NCBI GenBank assembly: GCA_028868855.1
Contig: JAGWTR010000003.1
Span: forward strand, 310,001-374,000
DNA: 64,000 nucleotides
From: Burkholderiales bacterium
GTDB taxonomy: Bacteria > Pseudomonadota > Gammaproteobacteria > Burkholderiales > Burkholderiaceae_C
Reading direction: 5' to 3'
Under the pieces are notes generated by a model. That model had not been told where the DNA came from and ran no database searches. It saw nothing but the letters and a program-made list of their open reading frames with translations. Positions 10,263 to 18,825 of this stretch are shown one piece after another. Within the stretch, counting starts at the first letter, position 1. The number at the start of each line of letters is the position of its first letter. A program made the position numbers and the translations under genes.

Positions 10263-11492
10263 ATGCCCAAGGAATACAAGGATCTGGTAGTCGGCCTGGA
10301 CATCGGCACCGCCAAAGTGATGGCCGTGGTGGCCGAAGTTCTGCCCGGCGGCGACCTGCGCCTGGCGGGACTGGGCATGGCCACCAGCCATGGCCTCAAG
10401 CGCGGCGTGGTCGTCAACATCGACGCCACCGTGCAGTCCATCCAGCAGGCGCTCAAGGAGGCCGAGCTGATGGCCGACTGCAAGATCAGTCGTGTCTGGA
10501 CCGGCATCACCGGCAGCCACATCCGCGGTCAGAACAGCACCGGCATGGTCATCGTGCGCGACAAGGAAGTCGCGCCCATCGATGTCCAGCGCGTGGTCGA
10601 AACCGCCAAGGCGATCAACATCCCCAACGATCAGCGCCTGCTGTTGGTCGAGCCGCAAGAGTTCATCATTGACGGCCACGAGGTGAAAGAGCCCATCGGC
10701 ATGAGTGGTGGCCGACTGGAAGTCAAAGTGCACATCGTGACCGGCGCGCAAAGCGCCGCCGAAAACATCGTCAAGTGCGTGCGCCGCTGTGGCCTGGAGG
10801 CCGAGCAGTTGGTGCTCAATCCCAGCGCGTCCAGCGCGGCCGTGTTGACCGAGGACGAAAAGTCACTGGGTGTGGCCCTGATCGACATCGGCGCCGGCAC
10901 CACCGATGTGTCCATCTTCACCGATGGCTCGGTGCGCCACACGGCCGTCATCCCTATCGCGGGCGACCTGATCACCAGCGACATCGCGATGGCCCTGCGC
11001 ACGCCCACCAAGGACGCTGAAGACATCAAGGTCGAACACGGTGTGGCCAAGCAGATGCTGGCCGACCCCAACGACCAGGTCGAAGTGCCCGGCCTGGGCG
11101 ACCGCGCCCCGCGCATGCTCTCGCGCCAGGCCCTGGCGGGCGTGATCGAGCCGCGTGTTGAAGAAATTTTCTCGCTGGTCCACCAAGTGATCCGCGAGTC
11201 TGGTTACGAAGAACTGCTGTCCTCGGGCATCGTCATCACCGGCGGCTCGGCCGTCATGCCCGGCATGGTCGAACTGGCCGAGGACATCTTCTTGAAACCC
11301 GTGCGCAAGGGCATCCCCTTGTACTCGGGTGCACTGCACGACATGGTGGCCAACCCGCGCTCGGCCACCGTCATGGGTTTGCTCGAAGAAGCAAGGCTGG
11401 CGCGCACGCGCGGCATGAAAGCGGCACAAAAGGCCGGGTCGGTCCAGACCTGGTTTGGTCGTGTCCGAGATTGGTTCATTGGTAATTTCTAA
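10263..11492 (+). CDS. ftsA: Cell division protein FtsA
   Basis: Actin-like ATPase that tethers FtsZ to the membrane and recruits later divisome proteins. Phosphate-binding motif VVGLDIGTAKVMAVV is at the N-terminus, and the second ATP motif IDIGAGTTDVSIF and the adenosine motif VITGGSAVMPG follow. The last residues (VQTWFGRVRDWFIGNF) form the amphipathic membrane-targeting helix. The length of 409 aa is normal. It is followed by a 53-bp gap containing short repeated motifs before ftsZ. Confidence 0.97.
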   Translation: MPKEYKDLVVGLDIGTAKVMAVVAEVLPGGDLRLAGLGMATSHGLKRGVVVNIDATVQSIQQALKEAELMADCKISRVWTGITGSHIRGQNSTGMVIVRDKEVAPIDVQRVVETAKAINIPNDQRLLLVEPQEFIIDGHEVKEPIGMSGGRLEVKVHIVTGAQSAAENIVKCVRRCGLEAEQLVLNPSASSAAVLTEDEKSLGVALIDIGAGTTDVSIFTDGSVRHTAVIPIAGDLITSDIAMALRTPTKDAEDIKVEHGVAKQMLADPNDQVEVPGLGDRAPRMLSRQALAGVIEPRVEEIFSLVHQVIRESGYEELLSSGIVITGGSAVMPGMVELAEDIFLKPVRKGIPLYSGALHDMVANPRSATVMGLLEEARLARTRGMKAAQKAGSVQTWFGRVRDWFIGNF

Positions 11493-11519
11493 AAGTTCAC
11501 TGGTTCATTTATTCACTGG
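11475..11519 (+). repeat. Repeated TTCAYTGG octamers between ftsA and ftsZ
   Basis: TTCATTGG at 11475-11482 and TTCACTGG at 11496-11503 and 11512-11519 lie across the ftsA 3' end and the ftsA-ftsZ gap; a partial copy (TTCATTTA) sits at 11504-11511. They might be a regulator site or a small local duplication. No promoter could be assigned with confidence. Confidence 0.4.
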
Positions 11520-11545
11520 CAACTGCTTGATAACGGGGGTACGAC

Positions 11546-12787
11546 ATGGCAATTGAAATGATTGAAAACTTCGACCTGGGCACTCAGATCAAAGTGATCG
11601 GGGTGGGTGGTGGCGGCGGCAACGCAGTCGACCACATGATCGCCCAAGGCGTGCAAGGGGTGCAGTTCATCTGCGCCAACACGGATGCGCAGGCGCTCAA
11701 CCGCTCCAGCGCGGACACGCAACTGCAACTGGGCGACACCGGCCTGGGCGCTGGCTCCAAGCCTGAAGCCGGTCGCGTGGCGGCGGAAGAAGCGGTCGAA
11801 CAGATTCGCGCGTCGCTGGAGGGGTCGCACATGGTGTTCATCACCGCCGGCATGGGTGGCGGCACCGGCACGGGCGCCGCGCCCGTGATCGCCCGCGTGG
11901 CCAAGGAAATGGGCATTCTCACCGTCGGGGTGGTGACCAAGCCATTCGAGTTCGAAGGTGGCCGGCGCATGAAGCAGGCCGATGCGGGCCTGTCCGAGCT
12001 GGAAGCCAACGTCGACTCGCTGATCGTGGTGCTCAACGAAAAGCTGCTGGAAGTCCTGGGTGACGACATCACTCAAGAAGAGGCCTTCAAGCAAGCCAAC
12101 GATGTGCTCAAGAACGCCGTTGGCGGCATCAGCGACATCATCCACATCCCTGGCCTGGTCAACGTCGACTTTGAAGACGTCAAGACTGTGATGAGTGAGC
12201 CTGGCAAAGCCATGATGGGCACCGCCACGGCGACCGGCCCGGACCGTGCCACCAAGGCCGCCGAAATGGCCGTGGCCTGCCCGCTGCTCGAAGGCATCGA
12301 CCTGTCGGGCGCGCGTGGCGTGCTGGTGTTGATTGCCGCTGGCAAGAGCAACTTCAAGCTGAGCGAATCGCGCAATGCGATGAACACCATCCGTCGCTAC
12401 GCGGCCGATGAAGCGCATGTCATCTACGGCACCGCCTACGACGAAAGCCTGGGCGACCAACTGCGCGTGACCGTGATCGCCACGGGTCTGAGCGCGGGCC
12501 GTCGCGCGCAAGCGCCGATCTCGGTGGTGCACAGCGCTGCTCAAGCACATGGCCAGGTCTTTGCTCGCACGGGCACTGACAACATCCCGGTGCTGAACCA
12601 GCAGGTGCATGCGGGCTCGGGCCTGGGCATGGGTCACGCCTCGTCGGGTAATGACTTCAGCGGCTTGAACACGCCCAGCGTGTGGCGCAGTGGTCGCACC
12701 CAGGCCGCGGCCAAGGTTGATGCCCTGGCCAGCAATGGCATGGACGAGATCGAGATCCCCGCGTTCTTGCGTCGGCAAGCCGACTGA
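11546..12787 (+). CDS. ftsZ: Cell division GTPase FtsZ
   Basis: Tubulin-like GTPase that forms the Z ring. The tubulin signature GGGTGTG is at residues 104-110, preceded by KVIGVGGGGGNAVDHM. The synergy-loop region is in the middle (NVDFEDVKTVM), followed by a variable linker and the conserved C-terminal FtsA/ZipA-binding tail ending IPAFLRRQAD. The length of 413 aa is normal. A GGGGGTAC stretch about 8 bases ahead of the ATG is a plausible ribosome site. It is the last gene of the dcw block here. Confidence 0.98.
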   Translation: MAIEMIENFDLGTQIKVIGVGGGGGNAVDHMIAQGVQGVQFICANTDAQALNRSSADTQLQLGDTGLGAGSKPEAGRVAAEEAVEQIRASLEGSHMVFITAGMGGGTGTGAAPVIARVAKEMGILTVGVVTKPFEFEGGRRMKQADAGLSELEANVDSLIVVLNEKLLEVLGDDITQEEAFKQANDVLKNAVGGISDIIHIPGLVNVDFEDVKTVMSEPGKAMMGTATATGPDRATKAAEMAVACPLLEGIDLSGARGVLVLIAAGKSNFKLSESRNAMNTIRRYAADEAHVIYGTAYDESLGDQLRVTVIATGLSAGRRAQAPISVVHSAAQAHGQVFARTGTDNIPVLNQQVHAGSGLGMGHASSGNDFSGLNTPSVWRSGRTQAAAKVDALASNGMDEIEIPAFLRRQAD

Positions 12788-12831
12788 TCTTCGGGGCGTG
12801 CCAGCCCCGTCGTTATCAAGCCAGTGAACAC

Positions 12832-12861
12832 CAAGGCGCCCTGCATGTGCGGGGCGCCTTG
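12832..12861 (+). terminator. Hairpin after ftsZ, possible terminator
   Basis: Perfect 9-bp stem CAAGGCGCC / GGCGCCTTG with a 12-nt loop, lying between ftsZ and the next gene. There is no T-run after it, so factor-independent termination is uncertain. A second short stem (CGGGGC/GCCCCG, 12792-12809) lies just upstream. Confidence 0.4.
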
Positions 12862-12896
12862 CGTGCGTTGCACTCTGGCGCAGGTATCCTCTGCCT

Positions 12897-14612
12897 ATGT
12901 ACGCGCAATTTTTCGGCCTGAAGCGAGAGCCCTTCTCGATCGCCCCCGATCCTCGCTATCTGTTCATGAGCGAACGGCACCGCGAGGCACTGGCGCATCT
13001 GCTCTATGGGGTGGGTGGCGGTGGCGGGTTTGTGTTGCTGACCGGTGAGATCGGCGCAGGCAAGACCACGGTGTGCCGTTGCTTCCTGGAGCAGATCCCG
13101 CGGCGTTGCAATGTGGCGTACATCTTCAATCCCAAGCTCACGGTGCCTGAATTGCTCAAGTCCGTGTGCGACGAGTTCCGCATTCCCCATCAGCATCAGG
13201 GGCCCGGGGTGGAGACGGTCAAGGACTACCTGGACCCGCTCAATGAATTCCTGCTCAAGACCCACGCGGTCGGGCAGAACAATGTCCTCATCATCGACGA
13301 AGCGCAGAACCTGTCGGCCGATGTGCTGGAACAGTTGCGCCTGCTGACCAATCTGGAAACCAGCGAACGCAAGTTGCTGCAGATCATCCTGATCGGCCAG
13401 CCCGAGTTGCGCACCATGCTGGCCCGCCCGGAATTGGAGCAACTGGCCCAGCGGGTGATTGCCCGGTTTCACCTCGATGCCTTGTCCGAGGCTGAAACGG
13501 CGCAATACATCCAGCATCGGCTCACGGTGGCGGGCTTGAAAACCGCCATCCCCTTTGATCGCCAGGCTTTGCGGCGCATTCACCAGTTGACCCTAGGCGT
13601 GCCGCGCCGCATCAACCTGTTGTGCGATCGCGCGCTGCTGGGGGCCTATGCCAATGGGCAGTCCAAGGTGTCCGCCGCCATCATCGACAAGGCCGCCGCC
13701 GAGGTGTTTGACCAGTCCAGGCTGCCCGCATTGCCCGCGGTTGCGCGTGCGCGCGGACCGGCATGGGCTTGGGGCGCCATGGGCGGCGCAGCGCTGGCGG
13801 GGCTGGCCGCTTGGGCTGTGGTGGTCGGCTTGGGGGGACGATCGGGGCATTTCCCCGCGGCGGTGCTCCAGGGGGCCAATGGGCACCCGGCCAAGGCCGT
13901 GGCCTCGGCCGCCGGGCCTCTCGCTGCCCCTGTGGCGGCGCCACTCGCGCGTGATCGCAGTTCGCTTGGGCCGGCCTCCGCGCCAGCGTTGACGGCCGCC
14001 GAGCTGGTGGCCCGTTTCAAGTCGCCCATTCACCACGAAAGAGACGCCTGGCGCGAATTGGCGCCTTGGTGGCAGGTCACCGCCGGCGACGGTGATCCCT
14101 GCCTGGCGGCGGCTCAGCAACAAGTGCTCTGTTTCAAGAGCAATGGGGGATTGGCGCTGATTCGGCAGTTGGATCGACCCGCCATCTTGATGCTGCACGA
14201 CCCGAACGAGCAGGCCGTGTATGTCTTGCTCACCGGCTTGACGAGTCAGAGCGCCACTCTGCGCATGGGTGGCGTGTCCCAGACGATTGCACTGGGGGCC
14301 CTGGTCAAGATGTGGCGGGGTGAGTTCGCGACCTTCTGGCGCCCGCCGCCCGGCTATGTCAACAAGGTTCTGAGCGGCCACACCGGGCCTGCGGTGGGCT
14401 GGCTGGCGGCGCAGTTGGCCACCTTGCACGGCGAGCCTGCGCCGATCGGCAAGCCGACCTTTGACGCGGCTTTGCACTCCAAGGTGCTTGCTTTCCAGCT
14501 GGCGCAAGGACTCAAGCCCGATGGCGTGGCGGGTGCCGTCACTTTCATGCAGCTCAATCGCGCCGTCGGCGTGGCCGAGCCGCACCTGAACACCGAGCCG
14601 CCAGCGCGCTGA
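12897..14612 (+). CDS. gspA: GspA/ExeA-type AAA ATPase with peptidoglycan-binding domain
   Basis: ExeA/GspA proteins are inner-membrane ATPases that, with GspB, help insert the type II secretin through the peptidoglycan. The N-terminal ATPase has Walker A GEIGAGKT (50-57, preceded by GFVLLTG) and Walker B LIIDEAQNLS (131-140). A membrane segment spans about 289-312 and is followed by an Ala/Pro-rich periplasmic linker. A putative peptidoglycan-binding repeat near the C-terminus contains KVLAFQLAQGLKPDGVAG. The length of 571 aa fits ExeA. The next gene is the GspB partner, 11 bases away. The type II operon itself is about 18 kb downstream. Confidence 0.88.
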   Translation: MYAQFFGLKREPFSIAPDPRYLFMSERHREALAHLLYGVGGGGGFVLLTGEIGAGKTTVCRCFLEQIPRRCNVAYIFNPKLTVPELLKSVCDEFRIPHQHQGPGVETVKDYLDPLNEFLLKTHAVGQNNVLIIDEAQNLSADVLEQLRLLTNLETSERKLLQIILIGQPELRTMLARPELEQLAQRVIARFHLDALSEAETAQYIQHRLTVAGLKTAIPFDRQALRRIHQLTLGVPRRINLLCDRALLGAYANGQSKVSAAIIDKAAAEVFDQSRLPALPAVARARGPAWAWGAMGGAALAGLAAWAVVVGLGGRSGHFPAAVLQGANGHPAKAVASAAGPLAAPVAAPLARDRSSLGPASAPALTAAELVARFKSPIHHERDAWRELAPWWQVTAGDGDPCLAAAQQQVLCFKSNGGLALIRQLDRPAILMLHDPNEQAVYVLLTGLTSQSATLRMGGVSQTIALGALVKMWRGEFATFWRPPPGYVNKVLSGHTGPAVGWLAAQLATLHGEPAPIGKPTFDAALHSKVLAFQLAQGLKPDGVAGAVTFMQLNRAVGVAEPHLNTEPPAR

Positions 14613-14623
14613 AGGGACCGGCC

Positions 14624-15322
14624 ATGTCATACATTCTTGATGCACTCAGAAAAGCCGACTCGGAGCGCGAGCGGGGTTCCCTGCCCAGCATTCACGCGCA
14701 AGCGGTGCCCCCCGTGCTGGCCGATGAGCCGCCGACGCGTGGTGTCCAGCCCCTGGTTTGGGTCATTGTGGCGTTGTCGGTGTTGCTGATCGGGTCGCTG
14801 GCCTGGCATCTGCTGGGCAGTGAGGCGGGGCAGGAGTCAAGTGGGGGCGTGCTGCCCGCGCCACCCGTGCCTGGACCGGCCGCCGCGCCCCGCCCGATGG
14901 TCGGGGTCCAACCACCACCGGCCACGCCGTCACCCGTCGTCAAGGCGGTGCCCACGCCCATGCCCATGCCGATTCCCATGGCTGTGCCCACGACGGTGCC
15001 AGAGCCCGCGCGGGCTCCGGTCGGCCGCAAGCCCTCCCCGGTGACACCTCCTGCGGTCGCTCCGCCGGAGGCGCCTCAATCGGCGTCCGACGCTCGCGTT
15101 GCGGACTTCAAGGAGTTGCCCGAAGACCTGCGCCGAAGCATGCCGACGCTCACCATCGGCGGCGCGATGTATTCAGACAGTCCGACGAACCGACTGCTGA
15201 TCATCAACGGGCAGGTGTTTCACGAAGGCGACAAGCCGACGCCTGATTTGGCGCTGGAGCAGATCAAGCTCAAGTCGGCGGTGCTCAGGTACAAAGGGCG
15301 CCGTTTCTCGGTCACGTATTAG
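14624..15322 (+). CDS. gspB: GspB-type type II secretion assembly protein
   Basis: Partner of GspA in secretin assembly. The N-terminus MSYILDALRKADSERERG is characteristic of the GspB/ExeB family. One membrane segment (about residues 43-65) is followed by a long Pro/Val/Ala-rich spacer containing a repetitive PMPMPIPM stretch, and then a C-terminal domain of about 80 residues (FKELPEDLRRSMPTLTIGG onward) matching the GspB periplasmic fold. The length is 232 aa. It probably forms an operon with gspA. Its stop overlaps the convergent cca stop by 11 bases. Confidence 0.88.
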   Translation: MSYILDALRKADSERERGSLPSIHAQAVPPVLADEPPTRGVQPLVWVIVALSVLLIGSLAWHLLGSEAGQESSGGVLPAPPVPGPAAAPRPMVGVQPPPATPSPVVKAVPTPMPMPIPMAVPTTVPEPARAPVGRKPSPVTPPAVAPPEAPQSASDARVADFKELPEDLRRSMPTLTIGGAMYSDSPTNRLLIINGQVFHEGDKPTPDLALEQIKLKSAVLRYKGRRFSVTY

Positions 15323-16532
15323 CGGCCAGGGCTTCGACGCGGGCCGCGTGAATGGCCAGGCCAATGGCTGGCCCTTGCAGGCCGGCCTGCATGGCCCGTG
15401 CGGCGATCTCGGCGGTGTTGACCGCCAGGGCGGTGTCCAGCGCCGTTTGGAGGCGAACAGCCTGCGGGTAGGGCTGTTCCTGCAAGCCGCCTCGCCCTCT
15501 CGCATCGCATTCGCAGGCCTGCAGGATCTGGCGCATGCGTTGCGGCTTGCGCAGGGCATCGCAGCGCTCCAGCAGACGCAGGGTGGCGGCGGGGCTGAGG
15601 TCGGCGCTGCGGTGGATGTTGCCGTGCTCGCGGGCCACCACCTCGGCCAGTTCGCGGCAGTCCAGCGGCGCGCGCAGGCGCTCACTCAGGCGCAGCAGCA
15701 GTTTGACGCTGCGACCTTCATGGCCCAGGTGGCGTGGCAGCACATCGGCGGGGGTGGTGCCCTTGCCCAGGTCGTGACACAGGCAGGCGTAACGCACGGG
15801 CAGGTCGCAGTCCAGACGAACGCTCATGTCCAGCACCATCATCAGGTGCACGCCGGTGTCGATCTCGGGGTGGTATTGGGCCCGCTGGGGCACCCCCCAC
15901 AGGCAATCGACCTCGGGCAGCAGGTGCGCCAGGGCGCCGCACGAGCGCAGCACGTCGAACATGCGCGTCGGGTGGTCCTCCATCAGTCCGCGCGCGAGTT
16001 CCTGCCAGACGCGCTCGGGCACCAGGTGATCGACATCGCCTTGCTCGACCATGGCACGCATCAGTGCGAGGGTCTCCGGGGCGACGCTGAAGCCGTCAAA
16101 GCGCGCCGCGAAGCGGGCCAGGCGCAGGATGCGGACGGGGTCTTCCGAGAAGGCGGGCGAGACGTGGCGCAGCACCTTGTTGGTCAGGTCGCGTTGGCCG
16201 CCATAGGGATCAATGAGTTGCCCGGCCTCGTCTTGGGCCATGGCGTTGATGGTGAGGTCGCGGCGCGCCAGGTCTTCTTCCAGCGTCACATCGGGCGCGG
16301 CGTGGACGGCAAAGCCGCGGTAGCCGGGGCCAGTCTTGCGCTCGGTGCGCGCCAGGGCACATTCTTCGCGGGTGTCGGGGTGCAAAAAGACCGGGAAGTC
16401 GCGGCCGACGGGGACGTAGCCTTGGGCGACCAGTTCGTCGGGGTGGGCACCCACGAGCACCCAGTCCCGGTCGCCACTCGGGCGCCCCAGGAGTCGATCA
16501 CGAACCGCACCACCGACCAAAAAACGCTTCAT
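15312..16532 (-). CDS. cca: Multifunctional CCA tRNA nucleotidyltransferase
   Basis: Adds or repairs the 3' CCA of tRNA. The head domain begins MKRFLVGGAVRDRLLG and has DRDWVLVG, the usual class II nucleotidyltransferase start. RRDLTINAMA and RILRLARFAARFDGF follow, and an HD phosphohydrolase domain (CLCHDLGKG) lies in the C-terminal half, as in E. coli Cca. The start at 16532 was chosen over an upstream in-frame ATG at 16556 because it gives the family N-terminus and the expected length of 406 aa. It is the last gene of the lptD-surA-rsmA-cca run. Confidence 0.95.
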   Translation of the reverse strand: MKRFLVGGAVRDRLLGRPSGDRDWVLVGAHPDELVAQGYVPVGRDFPVFLHPDTREECALARTERKTGPGYRGFAVHAAPDVTLEEDLARRDLTINAMAQDEAGQLIDPYGGQRDLTNKVLRHVSPAFSEDPVRILRLARFAARFDGFSVAPETLALMRAMVEQGDVDHLVPERVWQELARGLMEDHPTRMFDVLRSCGALAHLLPEVDCLWGVPQRAQYHPEIDTGVHLMMVLDMSVRLDCDLPVRYACLCHDLGKGTTPADVLPRHLGHEGRSVKLLLRLSERLRAPLDCRELAEVVAREHGNIHRSADLSPAATLRLLERCDALRKPQRMRQILQACECDARGRGGLQEQPYPQAVRLQTALDTALAVNTAEIAARAMQAGLQGPAIGLAIHAARVEALAANT

Positions 16533-16583
16533 GCCGTGCAGTGTATCGGGCGGCACTTGGCCAGGGCGCTCAGGCCTTGGCGT

Positions 16584-17390
16584 TCAAGCTTGGCAACGTT
16601 TGGCCAATTCGATGAACTCGGCCACGGGCACTTCTTCGGCGCGGCGGGTGACGTTGAACTCGACGTCCACGCCGCGTTGGGTCAGCCAGGCGCCCAGCGT
16701 GTGGCGCATCAGTTTGCGCCGCTGTGAAAACGCCACGGCCACGATTTCGCTCAGCAGCTTGGGGTCCACATCCACGGGGTGGGCGCGGGGCACCATGCGC
16801 ACGATGGCCGAGTTGACCTTGGGCGGCGGCTCGAACGCCGAGGGGGGCACGTCCACCACCGATTCCATCTCGTAGCGCCATTGCAGCATCACGCTCAGGC
16901 GGCTAAAGTCCTTGCTGCCATGGCGGGCCACCATGCGGTCGACCACTTCTTTTTGCAGCATGAAGTGCTGGTCTTCAACCAAGTGGGCCCAGGGCAGCAG
17001 GTGAAACAGGATGGGCGTGGAGATGTTGTAGGGCAGGTTGCCAATCACCCGCAGCTTCTTGCCGGCCGTGGCGGGGCTGGCCGCCAGGGTCCGAGCCAGC
17101 TCGCCAAAATCGACCTTGAGCACGTCTGATTCGATCACGGTGAGCTCGGGGCGTAGGCGCAGTCGTTGCACCAGATCGCGGTCTAGCTCGATCACGGTGA
17201 GGTGCTCGCAGTGCTCCAGCACCGGGTTGGTCAGGGCGCCCAGGCCCGGTCCGATTTCGACCAGGGCCTGACCCGGCCGCGGCTTGATCGCCGTGACGAT
17301 GTCATCGATGACGTAGGCGTCGGTCAGAAAATGCTGGCCAAACCGTTTGCGGGCGAAGTGGCCCTTGTGGCTTTTGCGCTCAGGGTGCAT
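16584..17390 (-). CDS. rsmA: 16S rRNA (adenine1518/1519-N6,N6) dimethyltransferase RsmA (KsgA)
   Basis: Dimethylates two adjacent adenines in helix 45 of 16S rRNA during 30S maturation. The family motifs [19 protein letters not shown] (SAM binding), the IGNLPYNIS catalytic loop and [11 protein letters not shown]-type region are all visible. The start at 17390 gives 268 aa, the usual size; a longer in-frame reading would run into surA. It overlaps the surA 3' end by 11 bases. In many proteobacteria pdxA sits between surA and rsmA; it is absent here. Confidence 0.96.
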   Translation of the reverse strand: MHPERKSHKGHFARKRFGQHFLTDAYVIDDIVTAIKPRPGQALVEIGPGLGALTNPVLEHCEHLTVIELDRDLVQRLRLRPELTVIESDVLKVDFGELARTLAASPATAGKKLRVIGNLPYNISTPILFHLLPWAHLVEDQHFMLQKEVVDRMVARHGSKDFSRLSVMLQWRYEMESVVDVPPSAFEPPPKVNSAIVRMVPRAHPVDVDPKLLSEIVAVAFSQRRKLMRHTLGAWLTQRGVDVEFNVTRRAEEVPVAEFIELAKRCQA

Positions 17391-18825
17391 CGCGCATTTC
17401 CACCCAGGCGGCGGCGCGCAGTTCACGCGCCCAGTCTTCGTAGGCGGCTTCAAAGCGCTGTTCACGCAAGACGCTGCGAGCGGCTTCACGCTTTTGCTGC
17501 TCGGTCAACTCGATCTCGCGGCGCTCGACCAACTGGATGAGGTGGACACCAAAGCGGGTCACGACCGGCTCGGAAATCTGGCCGGGTTGCAGGGCGAGCA
17601 AGGCTTTTTCAAATTCGGGGACGAACTGTCCAGGCGCGGCCCAGCCCAGGTCGCCGCCATGCGTGGCGCTGCCATCGTCGGAAAACTGGCGGGCCAGTTG
17701 CGCAAAACTGGCCTGGCCACCCAGGAGTTGTCTGCGGATGTCTTGCATGCGAGCCAAGGCGGTCTGGGTGTCCAGCTTGGGGGTGGTGCGGATCAGGATG
17801 TGGCGGGCGCGTTGCTGGGTGTAGGTGGCCTTGGCGGCGTTCTCACGCTCGATGAGTTTGACGACGTGAAAGCCCGCGCCCGAACGAACCACCGGCGCGA
17901 CCTTGCCGACCGCCAGGTCCTTGACCGCGTCGGTGAACAATTCGGGCAGGCGGCGACCGTCGCGCATGCCAAATGAGCCGCCGGTGTCACGGGTGTTGGT
18001 GTCGGCTGAATTGGCCTTGGCCAAGGCTGCGAAATTCTCGCCACGGCTGGCACGCTGCTGCAGATCCTGGGCCTTGGCTTGAAGCACTTTCACCAGCTCG
18101 GGCGTGGCGTTGTCGGGCACCCGGATCAGGATGTGGGCGATGTTGTAGGACGTCTCGCCCAGCCCCTTGGCACCTTCGGCGTAAAAGGCGTCGATGTCGG
18201 CATCGGAAATCTGGATGCGGGGGTTGACTTCGCGTGAGCGGATGCGCTCGAGCATGATCTGCTCGCGCAGGCTGGCGCGGTAGCGCTGGTAGTCCAGGCC
18301 ATCGACGCGCATGCGCTCCTTCAGCTCGGCCAGCGTGATCTGGTTTTGAGCGGCGATGGTTTCCACGGCCGTGTCCAGGTCGGCTTCAGACACCTCCATG
18401 CCCATCGATTTGGCGTAGGACAGCTGCACCTTTTCGTCGACCAGCGCGTCCAGCACCTGTTGGCGCAGGGCCTCGCCCGACGGCAACTGGGTGCCGGGTC
18501 GTGCGGTCTCGATGATGCGGCGGACGCGCTTGTCCACATCCTGGTGGGTGATGATTTCCTGGTTGACCACCGCCACGATGTAGTCGGCGGTGCTTTGGAC
18601 GCCTTTGAGTTGCAATTCGGTGCTGAGGTTGCGTGCAGCGGGGATGCGTGGCGAAACCGCAGGCGCCGTGTTCAGTCGCCCGTTTTGGGCGCCGGCCGTC
18701 GGCAGGACCATCAGCAAGGCAAGGCCCAGGCACAGCCCCTTGGACAGTTGGTGTTGCCCTTGCAGAGCGGGCTTGGCGGGCCGCAAAGGCCTGGCAGGGG
18801 TGGGGGGGGTGAGGTGATCAGTCAT
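17380..18825 (-). CDS. surA: Periplasmic chaperone / peptidyl-prolyl isomerase SurA
   Basis: SurA escorts outer-membrane proteins, including LptD, across the periplasm. It has an N-terminal export signal ([16 protein letters not shown], about residues 31-46), a SurA N-terminal chaperone domain ([19 protein letters not shown]) and two parvulin domains (ARHILIR and AHILIRV starts, both with GGDLGW- or GGSFGM-type loops). The start at 18825 gives 481 aa and overlaps the lptD stop; a start 51 bases further upstream is less likely. A run of eight C lies in the N-terminal coding region on this strand. Confidence 0.95.
   Translation of the reverse strand: MTDHLTPPTPARPLRPAKPALQGQHQLSKGLCLGLALLMVLPTAGAQNGRLNTAPAVSPRIPAARNLSTELQLKGVQSTADYIVAVVNQEIITHQDVDKRVRRIIETARPGTQLPSGEALRQQVLDALVDEKVQLSYAKSMGMEVSEADLDTAVETIAAQNQITLAELKERMRVDGLDYQRYRASLREQIMLERIRSREVNPRIQISDADIDAFYAEGAKGLGETSYNIAHILIRVPDNATPELVKVLQAKAQDLQQRASRGENFAALAKANSADTNTRDTGGSFGMRDGRRLPELFTDAVKDLAVGKVAPVVRSGAGFHVVKLIERENAAKATYTQQRARHILIRTTPKLDTQTALARMQDIRRQLLGGQASFAQLARQFSDDGSATHGGDLGWAAPGQFVPEFEKALLALQPGQISEPVVTRFGVHLIQLVERREIELTEQQKREAARSVLREQRFEAAYEDWARELRAAAWVEMRDAP

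Noticed and set aside
15348-16727. 459-codon plus-strand frame opposite cca
   Set aside because: cca has full motif support on the minus strand; the opposite frame does not.
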